18,183 bases of DNA from JAKAGE01 sp035541415 (GTDB lineage: Bacteria; Patescibacteriota; Minisyncoccia; UBA6257; 2-01-FULL-56-20). Under the pieces are notes generated by a model, which had not been told where the DNA came from, did not search any database, and saw only the letters and a program-made list of their open reading frames with translations. The position numbers were made by a program, and so were the translations under genes. The stretch lies in NCBI GenBank assembly GCA_035541415.1, contig DATKNI010000023.1:1-18183 (forward strand). Direction: 5' to 3'. Of the stretch, positions 1 through 6,489 are shown piece after piece (position 1 is the stretch's first letter; every line of letters begins with the position of its first letter).

Positions 1-1
1 C

Positions 2-568
2 CTGCACGGCGAACCGGAAAAAATGGTCATCAAATTCGGCCGCATGGGAAAATTTTTGGCTTGCCCGCAGCCCGGCGTGAAAGTCACGTTGCCGATGCCC
101 GAAGAAGCGGCGCAAATCAAAGCGCTCGAAGAAAAAACCAAGGGCGAAGCCTGTCCCATCTGCGGCAAGCCGATGAAAGTGCGCCGCGGCCGATTCGGCT
201 TCTTCCTCGGCTGCACCGACTACCCAAACTGCAAAGGCGTTGCAAAGATCTGGGACAAAACCGGATTCAAATGCCCCAACTGCGTTGCCGTTGGGGAACA
301 TCCCGATGAAAAAAATGCCGCACTCGCGGAAAAAGTCCGGGCTGGCGGCCCCGGCGACGTCGTCCTCAAAAAATCGCGCGGACGCGGCAAGCCGTTCTAT
401 GCCTGCACCCGCTTCCCCGACTGCACGTTCGTGATGAACAAAAAACCGGAATCCCAGGAAGAACTCGACGCGGCATACCAGCACTGGAAGGAAAATCCTC
501 CCAAACCAAAGGCGCCCGGCACCCGCGGACGGTTCGTCCGCAAGCCTGCCACAAAGGGAGAGAAATAA
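2..568 (+). CDS. topA: DNA topoisomerase I, C-terminal zinc-ribbon region (5' end outside window)
   Basis: This is the 3' end of a gene that enters from the left; the frame is open from base 2. The visible 189 residues are the zinc-ribbon tail of a type IA topoisomerase, which relaxes negative supercoils and whose C-terminal ribbons help bind single-stranded DNA. Seen directly: the end of one ribbon (FGRMGKFLACP), a second complete one (CPICGKPM followed by RRGRFGFFLGC and YPNC), and a third that starts CPNC and ends FYACTRFPDC. The third has a longer spacer between its Cys pairs. The tail is basic (KPKAPGTRGRFVRKP). The stop is TAA. rel follows after 36 bp on the same strand but has its own promoter-like sequence. 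The catalytic Toprim and tyrosine domains are not visible, so the call rests on the tandem CxxC / GRFGxFLGC pattern, which is very characteristic of TopA. Confidence 0.9.
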   Translation: MHGEPEKMVIKFGRMGKFLACPQPGVKVTLPMPEEAAQIKALEEKTKGEACPICGKPMKVRRGRFGFFLGCTDYPNCKGVAKIWDKTGFKCPNCVAVGEHPDEKNAALAEKVRAGGPGDVVLKKSRGRGKPFYACTRFPDCTFVMNKKPESQEELDAAYQHWKENPPKPKAPGTRGRFVRKPATKGEK

Positions 569-569
569 T

Positions 570-598
570 TTGCGTAATCCGTTTTGCAGCCATAGGAT
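570..598 (+). promoter_or_regulatory. Candidate promoter of rel, -10 six bases before ATG
   Basis: TTGCGT (570-575), a 17-bp spacer and TAGGAT (593-598). The -10 ends exactly 6 nt before the ATG at 605, so the predicted start site is at or next to the start codon. The hexamers are weak, but the spacing matches the other candidate leaderless promoters in this window. Confidence 0.45.
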
Positions 599-604
599 AG
601 ATAG

Positions 605-2062
605 ATGACTGTCAAGGAGATCGCCCGCAAGGAGCCCACAAGCCTCATTGGCCGGGCTTTTGCTTTTTCCCAGGCCGCCCACAAGGCCCAGCAGCGCAAG
701 AGCGGCGAGCCGTATTTCAACCACGCGCTCGCGACGGCGGAAATCCTCAACACCTGGCACCTCGACGAAGACACGATCGCGGCGGGCCTCCTCCATGACA
801 CCGTGGAAGACACGGGCATCCCGCTCACAACGATTGAAAAACAATTCAACAAAGACGTGGCGTTTCTCGTGGACGGCGTCACCAAGCTCGGCCACATCAA
901 ATACCGCGGCGAGGAATCGAAGATCGAGAACTTCCGCAAAATGATCCTCGCGCTTTCGCACGACCTGCGCGTGGTATTCATCAAGCTCGCCGACCGCATG
1001 CACAATATGCAGACGCTTTCGCACCTGCCGCCCGCCAAACAAAAACGGGTCGCATTGGAAACCGACGAGATCTATGCCCCGCTCGCCTATCGCTTGGGGA
1101 TGCACAATGTGAGCGGCGAACTGCAGGACCTCGCATTCCCCTATCTCCACCCGAAAGAATACGACCGCCTTGTTGCGACCGCCAAGGAACGATACGAGGA
1201 GCGTTTGAAATATTTGGAAAAAATTAAACCGCAGGTGCGCAAAACGCTCGAAGAGCACGACATCAAGCCGCTCGACATCGAAGTCCGCGCAAAACGGTAT
1301 GCGAGCTTGTACAAAAAGTTGATGCGCCGCGACATGGATATCAGCCGCGTGTACGACTTGGTCGCCATGCGCGTCATTGTCGATACCGTGGCCCAATGTT
1401 ATGCGGCGCTTGGCGTGATCCACGAACTGTGGACGCCGGTCCCGCGCCGCATCAAGGACTATCTTGCGATGCCCAAACCGAACGGCTATCGCAGCCTCCA
1501 CACCACGGTGATCGGCCCTGACGGCAAGACGATCGAGTTCCAAATCCGCACCCAGGAAATGCACGATGAAAACGAATACGGCGTCGCCGCGCACTGGCTC
1601 TACGACCAAAAGCGGCGCGGCGAGGCGGTCTCCGGCAAAAAGCTCGCCAAAGAAATCGAATGGGTGCAGCAACTCAAGCATTGGCAGGAACACTTCTCCG
1701 GAAAATCCGAGAATCCCGACGAATTCCTCGAAGCGATGAAGATCAATTTCTTCACCGACCGCATTTTTGCCGTCACGCCGCATGGCGACGTAATCGATCT
1801 CCCCCAGGGCGCAACGCCGATTGATTTTGCATATCATGTCCATTCTGAAATCGGCAACAGCGCAACCGGCGCGCGCGTGAATGGCGGCCTCGTCCCCCTC
1901 GACTATGTTTTGAAGTCGGGCGACGTCGTCGAAATCATCACGCAAAAAGGCAAAAAACCTTCGGCCGACTGGCTCCGGTTTGTGAAGACCGCAATCGCCC
2001 GCGACCATATAAGGACTGTCCTGCGCGGCAAAGACCGGCTGCTCCGCGACAAACGCCCGTAA
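605..2062 (+). CDS. rel: RelA/SpoT-type (p)ppGpp synthetase/hydrolase lacking the C-terminal regulatory domains
   Basis: Cytoplasmic stringent-response enzyme that makes (p)ppGpp from ATP and GTP/GDP and probably hydrolyses it. The HD hydrolase domain (about 25-185) keeps H40, the H64-D65 pair with E68-D69 (HDTVEDT) and D130 in KLADRMHNM, so hydrolase activity is expected. The synthetase domain (about 225-335) keeps D251 (YDLVAMR), the NGYRSLHTTV loop and E311 in EFQIRT, so synthesis is also expected. A TGS domain follows (about 382-445). The protein stops at 485 residues, whereas long RSH enzymes are about 700-750; the helical, zinc-finger and ACT/RRM domains are absent. The TAA stop is clean and no frameshift remnant follows, because parB begins 6 bp later on the other strand. 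The start is chosen at the ATG with a -10-like TAGGAT six bases upstream; no Shine-Dalgarno is seen. Confidence 0.93.
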   Translation: MTVKEIARKEPTSLIGRAFAFSQAAHKAQQRKSGEPYFNHALATAEILNTWHLDEDTIAAGLLHDTVEDTGIPLTTIEKQFNKDVAFLVDGVTKLGHIKYRGEESKIENFRKMILALSHDLRVVFIKLADRMHNMQTLSHLPPAKQKRVALETDEIYAPLAYRLGMHNVSGELQDLAFPYLHPKEYDRLVATAKERYEERLKYLEKIKPQVRKTLEEHDIKPLDIEVRAKRYASLYKKLMRRDMDISRVYDLVAMRVIVDTVAQCYAALGVIHELWTPVPRRIKDYLAMPKPNGYRSLHTTVIGPDGKTIEFQIRTQEMHDENEYGVAAHWLYDQKRRGEAVSGKKLAKEIEWVQQLKHWQEHFSGKSENPDEFLEAMKINFFTDRIFAVTPHGDVIDLPQGATPIDFAYHVHSEIGNSATGARVNGGLVPLDYVLKSGDVVEIITQKGKKPSADWLRFVKTAIARDHIRTVLRGKDRLLRDKRP

Positions 2063-2068
2063 CCGCGC

Positions 2069-3175
2069 CTACGTTCCGCCCCGTTCCTGCTTGAGCTTGC
2101 GAAGAATATTTTCGAGTTCCTCTTCTGAGTAAAACGTAATCGTAATGCGGCCGGTGTTTGCGCCTTTGCGGATTTCAACCGGAGCGCCGAGCGATGAACT
2201 CAATTCATCTTGCATCATCTTCACTTCGGCCGGAATATTTTCTTCCGTGAGCGGCGGGCGTCCGCGGCGCGGCCCACCCGTGATAGCCGCGCGTTCCTTT
2301 GCCGCGCGAGTCGTAAGTTTATTCGTGATGATGTCGTCAAACAGCCGCTTCTGCGCGCCCGGATCATCGATGCCGAGAAGTAGCCGCGCATGGCTCTCGG
2401 AGATCTCCCCTTTCTCAACCGCAATGCGGATATATTCCGGCAGGTCGAGCAAGCGCATCGTGTTTGCAACCACTTCGCGCGATTTGCCGAGCTTCGCCGC
2501 AATCTCGCGCTGGGTCATGCGGAACTCTTCCTGAAGCCGCGCGAACGCGCGCGCCGTTTCGATCGGATTCAAATTTTCCCGCTGGATATTTTCGATGACG
2601 GCGAGCTCGAGTTTCTCGCGCTCAAGATGAACGTTGCGGATGATCGCCGGCACCGAATGGAGGCCGAGCATTTTTGCGGCAAGATAGCGCCGTTCGCCGG
2701 CGATGATTTCATATTCAACCATGATGCCCGTGGGAGTCTCGCGCTCCTCTTTGGCGACGACGAGGGGCTGGAGAATGCCAAATTCGCGGATGGAATTCGC
2801 GAGGTCTTTTAGCGCCTCTTCTTCGAACGTGCGGCGCGGCTGGTCGGGATTCGCTTTTATTTTTTCGATCTCAATCTGATAGACCGATTCGCTCGCGGTG
2901 AGTTCCGGATTTTTTTCATTAAATTTTGATGAAGGCGCGCTTGGCTGCGGGCGCGCAGGTTGTGCAGGCTGCATAGGCTGTACGGGTTGTGCAGGTTGGG
3001 CCGGTTGCGCGGGATGCACGGGCTGTGTGGAAGGCTGCGCAACGGGCATGTTCGCCTGCGGCTCGCGCGAAGGAAGTTCGGGACGCGGCTGATTCAAGGA
3101 TTGGTTACCCGGTTGGTTTTGCCCGTTCTGATTCCCTTTCTGCGGTATTAAGGATTCCAACCCTTTGCCAAGCAT
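2069..3175 (-). CDS. parB: ParB chromosome-partitioning CTPase/DNA-binding protein
   Basis: ParB binds parS sites and spreads as a CTP-dependent clamp, feeding ParA-driven chromosome segregation. The 368-aa protein starts with a ParA-contacting peptide (MLGKGLESLIP), followed by a long low-complexity linker rich in Pro, Gln and Ala (about 15-80). The CTPase/ParB core starts near 98, with GERRYLAAKMLG (160-171) and the ENIQRENLNPIE segment (195-206). A helix-turn-helix lies about 219-241 (TQREIAAKLGKSREVVANTM), and the dimerisation segment is C-terminal. The ATG lies 2 bp after the parA stop, so the two are translationally coupled. The stop is TAG, 6 bp from the convergent rel stop. The linker is longer and more repetitive than in most ParB proteins, with seven or so AQP/VQP-like units. 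No convincing parS site is present in the window. Confidence 0.95.
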   Translation of the reverse strand: MLGKGLESLIPQKGNQNGQNQPGNQSLNQPRPELPSREPQANMPVAQPSTQPVHPAQPAQPAQPVQPMQPAQPARPQPSAPSSKFNEKNPELTASESVYQIEIEKIKANPDQPRRTFEEEALKDLANSIREFGILQPLVVAKEERETPTGIMVEYEIIAGERRYLAAKMLGLHSVPAIIRNVHLEREKLELAVIENIQRENLNPIETARAFARLQEEFRMTQREIAAKLGKSREVVANTMRLLDLPEYIRIAVEKGEISESHARLLLGIDDPGAQKRLFDDIITNKLTTRAAKERAAITGGPRRGRPPLTEENIPAEVKMMQDELSSSLGAPVEIRKGANTGRITITFYSEEELENILRKLKQERGGT

Positions 3176-3177
3176 GC

Positions 3178-4002
3178 TTATAGATTAAAGTTTCCAAACT
3201 CACTATTCAAGGCGATGGCTCGGGGCTCTTCATTCCATGAGGATTCCTGCTCAATGATCTCGCGGGCGAGGCGCTCATACGCAATCGCGCCCGGCGAGTC
3301 GGGCCGGTAGAGAACAATCGGCTTCCCAAAGCTCGGCGCTTCGGCAAGCGCGACGGCGCGCGGGATCTCGACGTCAAAAACGCGATGCGGGAAATGCTGG
3401 CGGATGTTCTTCGAAACATCGCGGCTCAACCGTTCGCGCTTGTCATACATCGTGATGAGCGCGCCGGCAACGCGGATCGGATGCCGGAGATTGGTGCGAA
3501 TGAGCTCAACGGTTTCGAGAAGCTGGCCGATGCCCTCAAGGCTGTAGTATTCGGTCTGCACCGGAATGAGAACCTCGTCGGCGGCGACAAGGCCGTTCAC
3601 CGTGAGCAGACTCAGGCTCGGCGGAAGGTCAATCAAAATATAATCATATTGATGGCGGAGGCGATTGATAAATTTGCGCAAAAAATATTCTCGCTCCGGG
3701 ACGTTCACGAGCTCAACGAGCGCTCCCGCGAGATGCGGCGCGCCGGGGATGTAATGATAATTGTAGAGCGGCGACGCCCAGATAAGCTGTTCATGCGGCA
3801 AGAGATCGAGGATGCCGTGGTAGATGCTCGTTTCGTTGATGCGCGAATCGTGGCCGAGCGCCGAACTCGCGTTCGCCTGCGGATCAAAATCGATGAGCAA
3901 GACGCGCTTCCCCGCCATCGCAAGATATGCGCCCAAATTCACCGTCGTGGTGGTCTTTCCCACGCCTCCTTTCTGGTTGCAAACAGCGATAACACGCGCC
4001 AT
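3178..4002 (-). CDS. parA: ParA/Soj chromosome-partitioning ATPase
   Basis: Walker-type ATPase that binds nucleoid DNA non-specifically as an ATP dimer and moves ParB-bound origins. The 274-aa protein has the deviant Walker A KGGVGKTT (11-18) with the signature Lys11, the switch DFDPQANAS (38-46), and the Walker B-like strand YILIDLPPS followed by TVNGLVAADEVLIPVQTEY. MinD is less likely because there is no C-terminal amphipathic targeting helix and parB is the next gene. The ATG at 4002 is preceded by TTGATA-17-TAAAAT, whose -10 ends 8 nt before the start, implying a leader of only 0-2 nt. It is first gene of the parA-parB operon and diverges from tRNA-Leu(CAA). Confidence 0.95.
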   Translation of the reverse strand: MARVIAVCNQKGGVGKTTTTVNLGAYLAMAGKRVLLIDFDPQANASSALGHDSRINETSIYHGILDLLPHEQLIWASPLYNYHYIPGAPHLAGALVELVNVPEREYFLRKFINRLRHQYDYILIDLPPSLSLLTVNGLVAADEVLIPVQTEYYSLEGIGQLLETVELIRTNLRHPIRVAGALITMYDKRERLSRDVSKNIRQHFPHRVFDVEIPRAVALAEAPSFGKPIVLYRPDSPGAIAYERLAREIIEQESSWNEEPRAIALNSEFGNFNL

Positions 4003-4007
4003 ATACC

Positions 4008-4036
4008 TTGATTTTACCGCGATAAATCACTATTAT
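4008..4036 (+). promoter_or_regulatory. Candidate promoter of tRNA-Leu(CAA)
   Basis: TTGATT (4008-4013), a 17-bp spacer and TATTAT (4031-4036). The predicted start is about 4043, some 15 nt before the tRNA. It is interlocked with the opposing parA promoter: each -10 overlaps the other's -35. Confidence 0.6.
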
Positions 4037-4039
4037 CAA
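4011..4039 (-). promoter_or_regulatory. Candidate promoter of parA-parB
   Basis: On the minus strand: TTGATA (4039-4034), a 17-bp spacer and TAAAAT (4016-4011), 8 nt before the parA ATG. Five of six bases match consensus in each hexamer, with ideal spacing. Confidence 0.65.
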
Positions 4040-4057
4040 TTGTGCGCGAATCAGCTT

Positions 4058-4141
4058 GCTCGGGTGATGGAACTGGTAGACATTCACGACTCAAAATCGT
4101 GCGGCCGTAAGGCCATGAGGGTTCGAGTCCCTCCCCGAGCA
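4058..4141 (+). tRNA. tRNA-Leu(CAA)
   Basis: A class II tRNA with acceptor GCTCGGG/CCCGAGC, discriminator A, anticodon stem CACGA/TCGTG around loop CTCAAAA (anticodon CAA, decoding UUG), a long variable arm (GGCC-GTAA-GGCC) and T-arm GAGGG-TTCGAGT-CCCTC. CCA is not encoded: the bases after the discriminator are CAC, so a CCA-adding enzyme is needed. A T-run at 4145-4148 follows but no clear terminator hairpin. Confidence 0.96.
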
Positions 4142-4173
4142 CACTTTTAATAAAAATTTAATATTCTGCGAGT

Positions 4174-4188
4174 AGCCGTGTTACGGCT
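4174..4188 (-). terminator. Weak hairpin at the 3' end of the 524-aa gene
   Basis: AGCCGT-AAC-ACGGCT on the minus strand, a 6-bp stem that includes the TAA stop. The following T-rich stretch starts only about 10 nt later, so terminator function is doubtful. Confidence 0.25.
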
Positions 4189-5755
4189 GGAAATTGCGCG
4201 GCGAAGGAGGCGTCGCCGAAGCGTTGCTTCCGCATGCGTCATAAACATGGGTCGTTGCATTAAAGCAGTAATTGGTGGACGACCAGACATAATAGGTTGG
4301 GTCGAAATATTTTGGATCGCTCTCGCTCATGCCAAGCGGCGGCCCAAAATCATATTCGGTAATTTTTTTCCAATCGGGAGAAACCTGGAAGTCAGCGTCG
4401 TTCGCGTCGAAAGTGGCTCCAAAGGAATACGCCCGCGTTGACGTCATGGTTTTCAGATTGAGATAGTACACGGCGAACGTTCCGCGGGCGCATGCGCCGC
4501 ACTGCCCCGATCCGTAGTAGGAATACCAAACATACGGCCCGTTCTTTACAAGCACCTCGTCGGGTGAAATATGCTCGACAGCAACCGTGGTTGAGGTGAT
4601 GCCGTAATCGGTCGACACGATCTGCCCGTTGCTTTCATATGCCAACCGCGGTCCGCAGATGATTTCTCCCGGCTGAACCGCGTGCTCAAAATAATAGAAA
4701 GGGTACGCAGTCGGCGACGTCCCGGATGGATCGGGATCATACTGATATCCTTCTTTTGTGTTGTCTAGCACAATAGTTTGATTGATCGTCGTATTGCTGC
4801 CGGGCATGAAATAGGAAGCGGCGGAATCGGAAAATAGAGGCGCTGAGGCGCTGAAATTGTCGCCCAGATTGTAGTGACACGACGTTATCGAATAATCCCT
4901 CATTTGAGGAAGCGCAAAATCCTTAAAAGCGCTGAGGTCGCCGTCATTATGCTGCCCGGAAATCGAAGCATACGATCCCTTTTGATTGCGCGATCCGGGA
5001 CTCACGGCATCAACAAGCACCTTGAGATTCTGCACGGACAAGTTCTGCATCGGCGGCAGGGCGCTCCAGGGAACATCGACCTCGAAATCATACGAATACT
5101 GGCTGGCAGCATCATTCGAAACTGTCATGGTCGGCGCGCCCCCATTCGGCTTGAGGGTCGCCACATGGCTTTGGATGTACTGCGGGAATGAATTGAAAGC
5201 GGCTGTCGCATAAACTTCTTTGGCGACGTTCGGCGCGAGCTGCCACTCGCGAACGAAAAGTTTTTTGAACTGGGCGCGGAACGCAACTTGATTGTTGAAC
5301 CATTGCGCGCATTGGTCCGGATTTTGAACAGCATTGCCAAGGGTTGAAGCATTTGCATAGCAATCCTTGCTGCTGCTTAAGACGGATTCCCCGAATTGGT
5401 TGCCCCAGCCGATCGGCGGCAATGAAACATCTTGGGCATCAGCAAGCCACAGCTCAACGTGATCAAAAGCAGAAATTGCGTTCGTCGAACTTTGCGGCCA
5501 CGACGGTTTGCTGCCGGTCACCTTTCCCGTGATCACGAGTCCATTCGCATTCTCATTCAGCCAAACGTCGCCGCTGCGGGCCGTGCTCGTGCTCGGGATC
5601 AACGAGAAATGCTGTCCGGCATTCGAGGGCGCCGATGCCGCCTCGTGATTCGATTGGTTTGCATTTTCCCAACCAAAATAGCCGATCGCGCCGATGATGG
5701 CTGCTACGGCAATAATCCCAATCACAACCAGCAGGACAGAACCTTTCCGATCCAT
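4181..5755 (-). CDS. Membrane-anchored extracytoplasmic protein with probable CBM9/DOMON-like domain
   Basis: I do not recognise a named gene. The 524-aa protein has a short basic N-terminus (MDRKGS), one hydrophobic helix (about 6-28) and no obvious cleavage site, so an N-terminal anchor with the rest outside is likely. Residues about 60-255 look like a CBM9/DOMON-type beta-sandwich: GDVWLNENANGLVITGKV, DHVELWLADA, then YDFEVDVPWSALPP and VLVDAVS, the last matching the usual EVxIPWxxL pattern. Residues 290-520 are rich in Tyr, Ser and Asn with no recognised domain. There are eight Cys (132, 149, 293, 367, 419, 422, 497, 508), an even number compatible with disulphides. The start is supported by TATAAT six bases before the ATG. 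The flanking small protein gene lies upstream on the same strand. Ligand unknown; binding of a surface glycan is only an inference. Confidence 0.8.
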   Translation of the reverse strand: MDRKGSVLLVVIGIIAVAAIIGAIGYFGWENANQSNHEAASAPSNAGQHFSLIPSTSTARSGDVWLNENANGLVITGKVTGSKPSWPQSSTNAISAFDHVELWLADAQDVSLPPIGWGNQFGESVLSSSKDCYANASTLGNAVQNPDQCAQWFNNQVAFRAQFKKLFVREWQLAPNVAKEVYATAAFNSFPQYIQSHVATLKPNGGAPTMTVSNDAASQYSYDFEVDVPWSALPPMQNLSVQNLKVLVDAVSPGSRNQKGSYASISGQHNDGDLSAFKDFALPQMRDYSITSCHYNLGDNFSASAPLFSDSAASYFMPGSNTTINQTIVLDNTKEGYQYDPDPSGTSPTAYPFYYFEHAVQPGEIICGPRLAYESNGQIVSTDYGITSTTVAVEHISPDEVLVKNGPYVWYSYYGSGQCGACARGTFAVYYLNLKTMTSTRAYSFGATFDANDADFQVSPDWKKITEYDFGPPLGMSESDPKYFDPTYYVWSSTNYCFNATTHVYDACGSNASATPPSPRNFQP

Positions 5756-5761
5756 AAATTT

Positions 5762-5767
5762 ATTATA
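5762..5767 (-). promoter_or_regulatory. -10 box of the 524-aa gene (leaderless geometry)
   Basis: A perfect TATAAT on the minus strand ends 6 nt before the ATG at 5755. No good -35 is visible at 17 bp. The predicted transcript starts at or beside the A of the ATG. Confidence 0.6.
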
Positions 5768-5777
5768 CCTTTTTGAT

Positions 5778-5813
5778 GTGCGCAGGCGTGGACGCGATTC
5801 GAACTATTTTGAT
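5778..5813. repeat. T-arm-like dispersed repeat, copy A
   Basis: On + this reads GTGCGCAGGCGTGGACGC then GATTCGAACTATTTTGAT. It aligns imperfectly with copies B (6001-6039) and C (6490-6523), sharing GTGGAC, the TTCGAA core and CTATTT. It overlaps the last codons and stop of the 57-aa gene. Confidence 0.45.
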
Positions 5814-5977
5814 CTCCCCAAAAGGATTAGATTTAAAGCTAGTAACAGCATAAGCCCGAGCGGCACGACTCCTTGTATGCTTGTGATCCCCCGAAGGCCT
5901 TCGTCGATGCCGTTATATAAAATCCAAAAGATGTAAACCACATCGCCGGCAAGGACAAGATATCTCAAGATTTTCAT
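5804..5977 (-). CDS. Small membrane protein, 57 aa, two predicted helices
   Basis: ATG at 5977, TAG at 5806-5804. The protein is MKILRYLVLAGDVVYIFWIL, then a polar connector YNGIDEGLRGITSIQG, then a second hydrophobic stretch VVPLGLMLLLALNLILL and the basic end GRSK. Two short helices with a tight loop suggest an inner-membrane hairpin. I recall similar uncharacterised small proteins in Parcubacteria, but this is memory rather than a search. The ATG has TAGAAT six bases upstream with TG one base before it (extended -10), and no Shine-Dalgarno. It is bounded by repeat copies A and B. Function unknown; the gene could be a spurious ORF, but the hydrophobic pattern and promoter argue against that. 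Confidence 0.65.
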   Translation of the reverse strand: MKILRYLVLAGDVVYIFWILYNGIDEGLRGITSIQGVVPLGLMLLLALNLILLGRSK

Positions 5978-5983
5978 AAGACA

Positions 5984-5992
5984 ATTCTAGCA
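5984..5992 (-). promoter_or_regulatory. Extended -10 box of the 57-aa gene (leaderless geometry)
   Basis: TGCTAGAAT on the minus strand: an extended -10 (TG-N-TAGAAT) whose hexamer (5989-5984) ends 6 nt before the ATG at 5977. No -35 is recognisable, as expected for an extended -10. Confidence 0.5.
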
Positions 5993-6000
5993 AGCTCTTT

Positions 6001-6039
6001 GTGCGGGGTAGTGGACCAGATTCGAACCTATTTTTTGAC
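6001..6039. repeat. T-arm-like dispersed repeat, copy B
   Basis: On + this reads GTGCGGGGTA, GTGGACCAGATTCGAACC, then TATTTTTTGAC. It is the best-preserved copy and matches C at roughly 26 of 33 positions by eye. It lies between the divergent 57-aa and 118-aa genes, and its right end runs into the -35 of the 118-aa gene promoter. Confidence 0.5.
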
Positions 6040-6063
6040 GAAATATCAACTCTATGGTATTTT
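6035..6063 (+). promoter_or_regulatory. Promoter of the 118-aa gene
   Basis: TTGACG (6035-6040), a 17-bp spacer and TATTTT (6058-6063). The predicted start is about 6070, leaving a leader of about 21 nt that contains a strong Shine-Dalgarno. Confidence 0.65.
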
Positions 6064-6077
6064 GATGCAAGAAATTT

Positions 6078-6087
6078 AAGGAGGGAG
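6078..6087 (+). promoter_or_regulatory. Strong Shine-Dalgarno that sets the start of the 118-aa gene
   Basis: AAGGAGGGAG lies 3 nt before the ATG at 6091, with the GGAGG core about 6-7 nt from it. It favours this start over the longer in-frame reading that begins inside repeat B. Confidence 0.8.
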
Positions 6088-6090
6088 TAT

Positions 6091-6447
6091 ATGCGGCAAG
6101 TGGTTATAACGATCGCAAGAAACGTTGAACATTTCAATCCCGAAGCGATCAAGACGTTCAAGAAGGCGTTCCGAGCGGGTGGGAAGATTGACTATGTTCG
6201 GCGTGATCCAAAAAATCGACGAGAGTACGAAGAAATTTGCGCTGAATTGCGGCCTCGCGCCATAATCGTACCCGATCACTCTCTTCCATTTTCATTCCTT
6301 CCCCTCATCACGGGAATATTCGTATGCATGGAAATGGATGAGCCGCCTTTCATGTCGGTCGTCGATCCTCGATCAGCGTTTCACGTTCACGATCCCAACC
6401 AAAAAGACACGGAAGCGTCAGAATATGTCCGCGAAAACGTTCCGTAG
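6091..6447 (+). CDS. Orphan 118-aa cytoplasmic protein of unknown function
   Basis: I do not recognise this family. The ATG is fixed by a strong Shine-Dalgarno and the stop is TAG. The protein alternates likely strands and helices: VVITIARN (4-11), a basic helix with KTFKKAFRAGGK (21-32), a charged helix NRREYEEICAEL (42-53), strand RAIIVPD (56-62), a hydrophobic run FLPLITGIFVCME (69-81) and FMSVVDP (87-93). The acidic tail ends VRENVP. There is no signal peptide or clear membrane helix, and only two Cys. It carries its own promoter and an excellent terminator, is transcribed opposite to its left neighbours, and is bounded by direct repeat copies B and C. This self-contained layout suggests an acquired cassette, but the product's role cannot be inferred. 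Confidence 0.75.
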   Translation: MRQVVITIARNVEHFNPEAIKTFKKAFRAGGKIDYVRRDPKNRREYEEICAELRPRAIIVPDHSLPFSFLPLITGIFVCMEMDEPPFMSVVDPRSAFHVHDPNQKDTEASEYVRENVP

Positions 6448-6454
6448 TCCAATC

Positions 6455-6487
6455 TGGACATCTCGAAAGAGGTGTCCACTTTTTTGT
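6455..6487 (+). terminator. Rho-independent terminator of the 118-aa gene
   Basis: Stem TGGACATCTC/GAGGTGTCCA (10 bp, one G-T wobble) with a GAAA tetraloop, followed by C and a run of six T. It begins 8 nt after the stop codon. Confidence 0.93.
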
Positions 6488-6489
6488 TT

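Noticed and set aside
6001..6033. Repeat copy B (and A, C) as degraded tRNA genes
   Set aside because: The TTCGAA core resembles a T-loop, but flanking bases do not form a T-stem and no acceptor or anticodon arm can be built.
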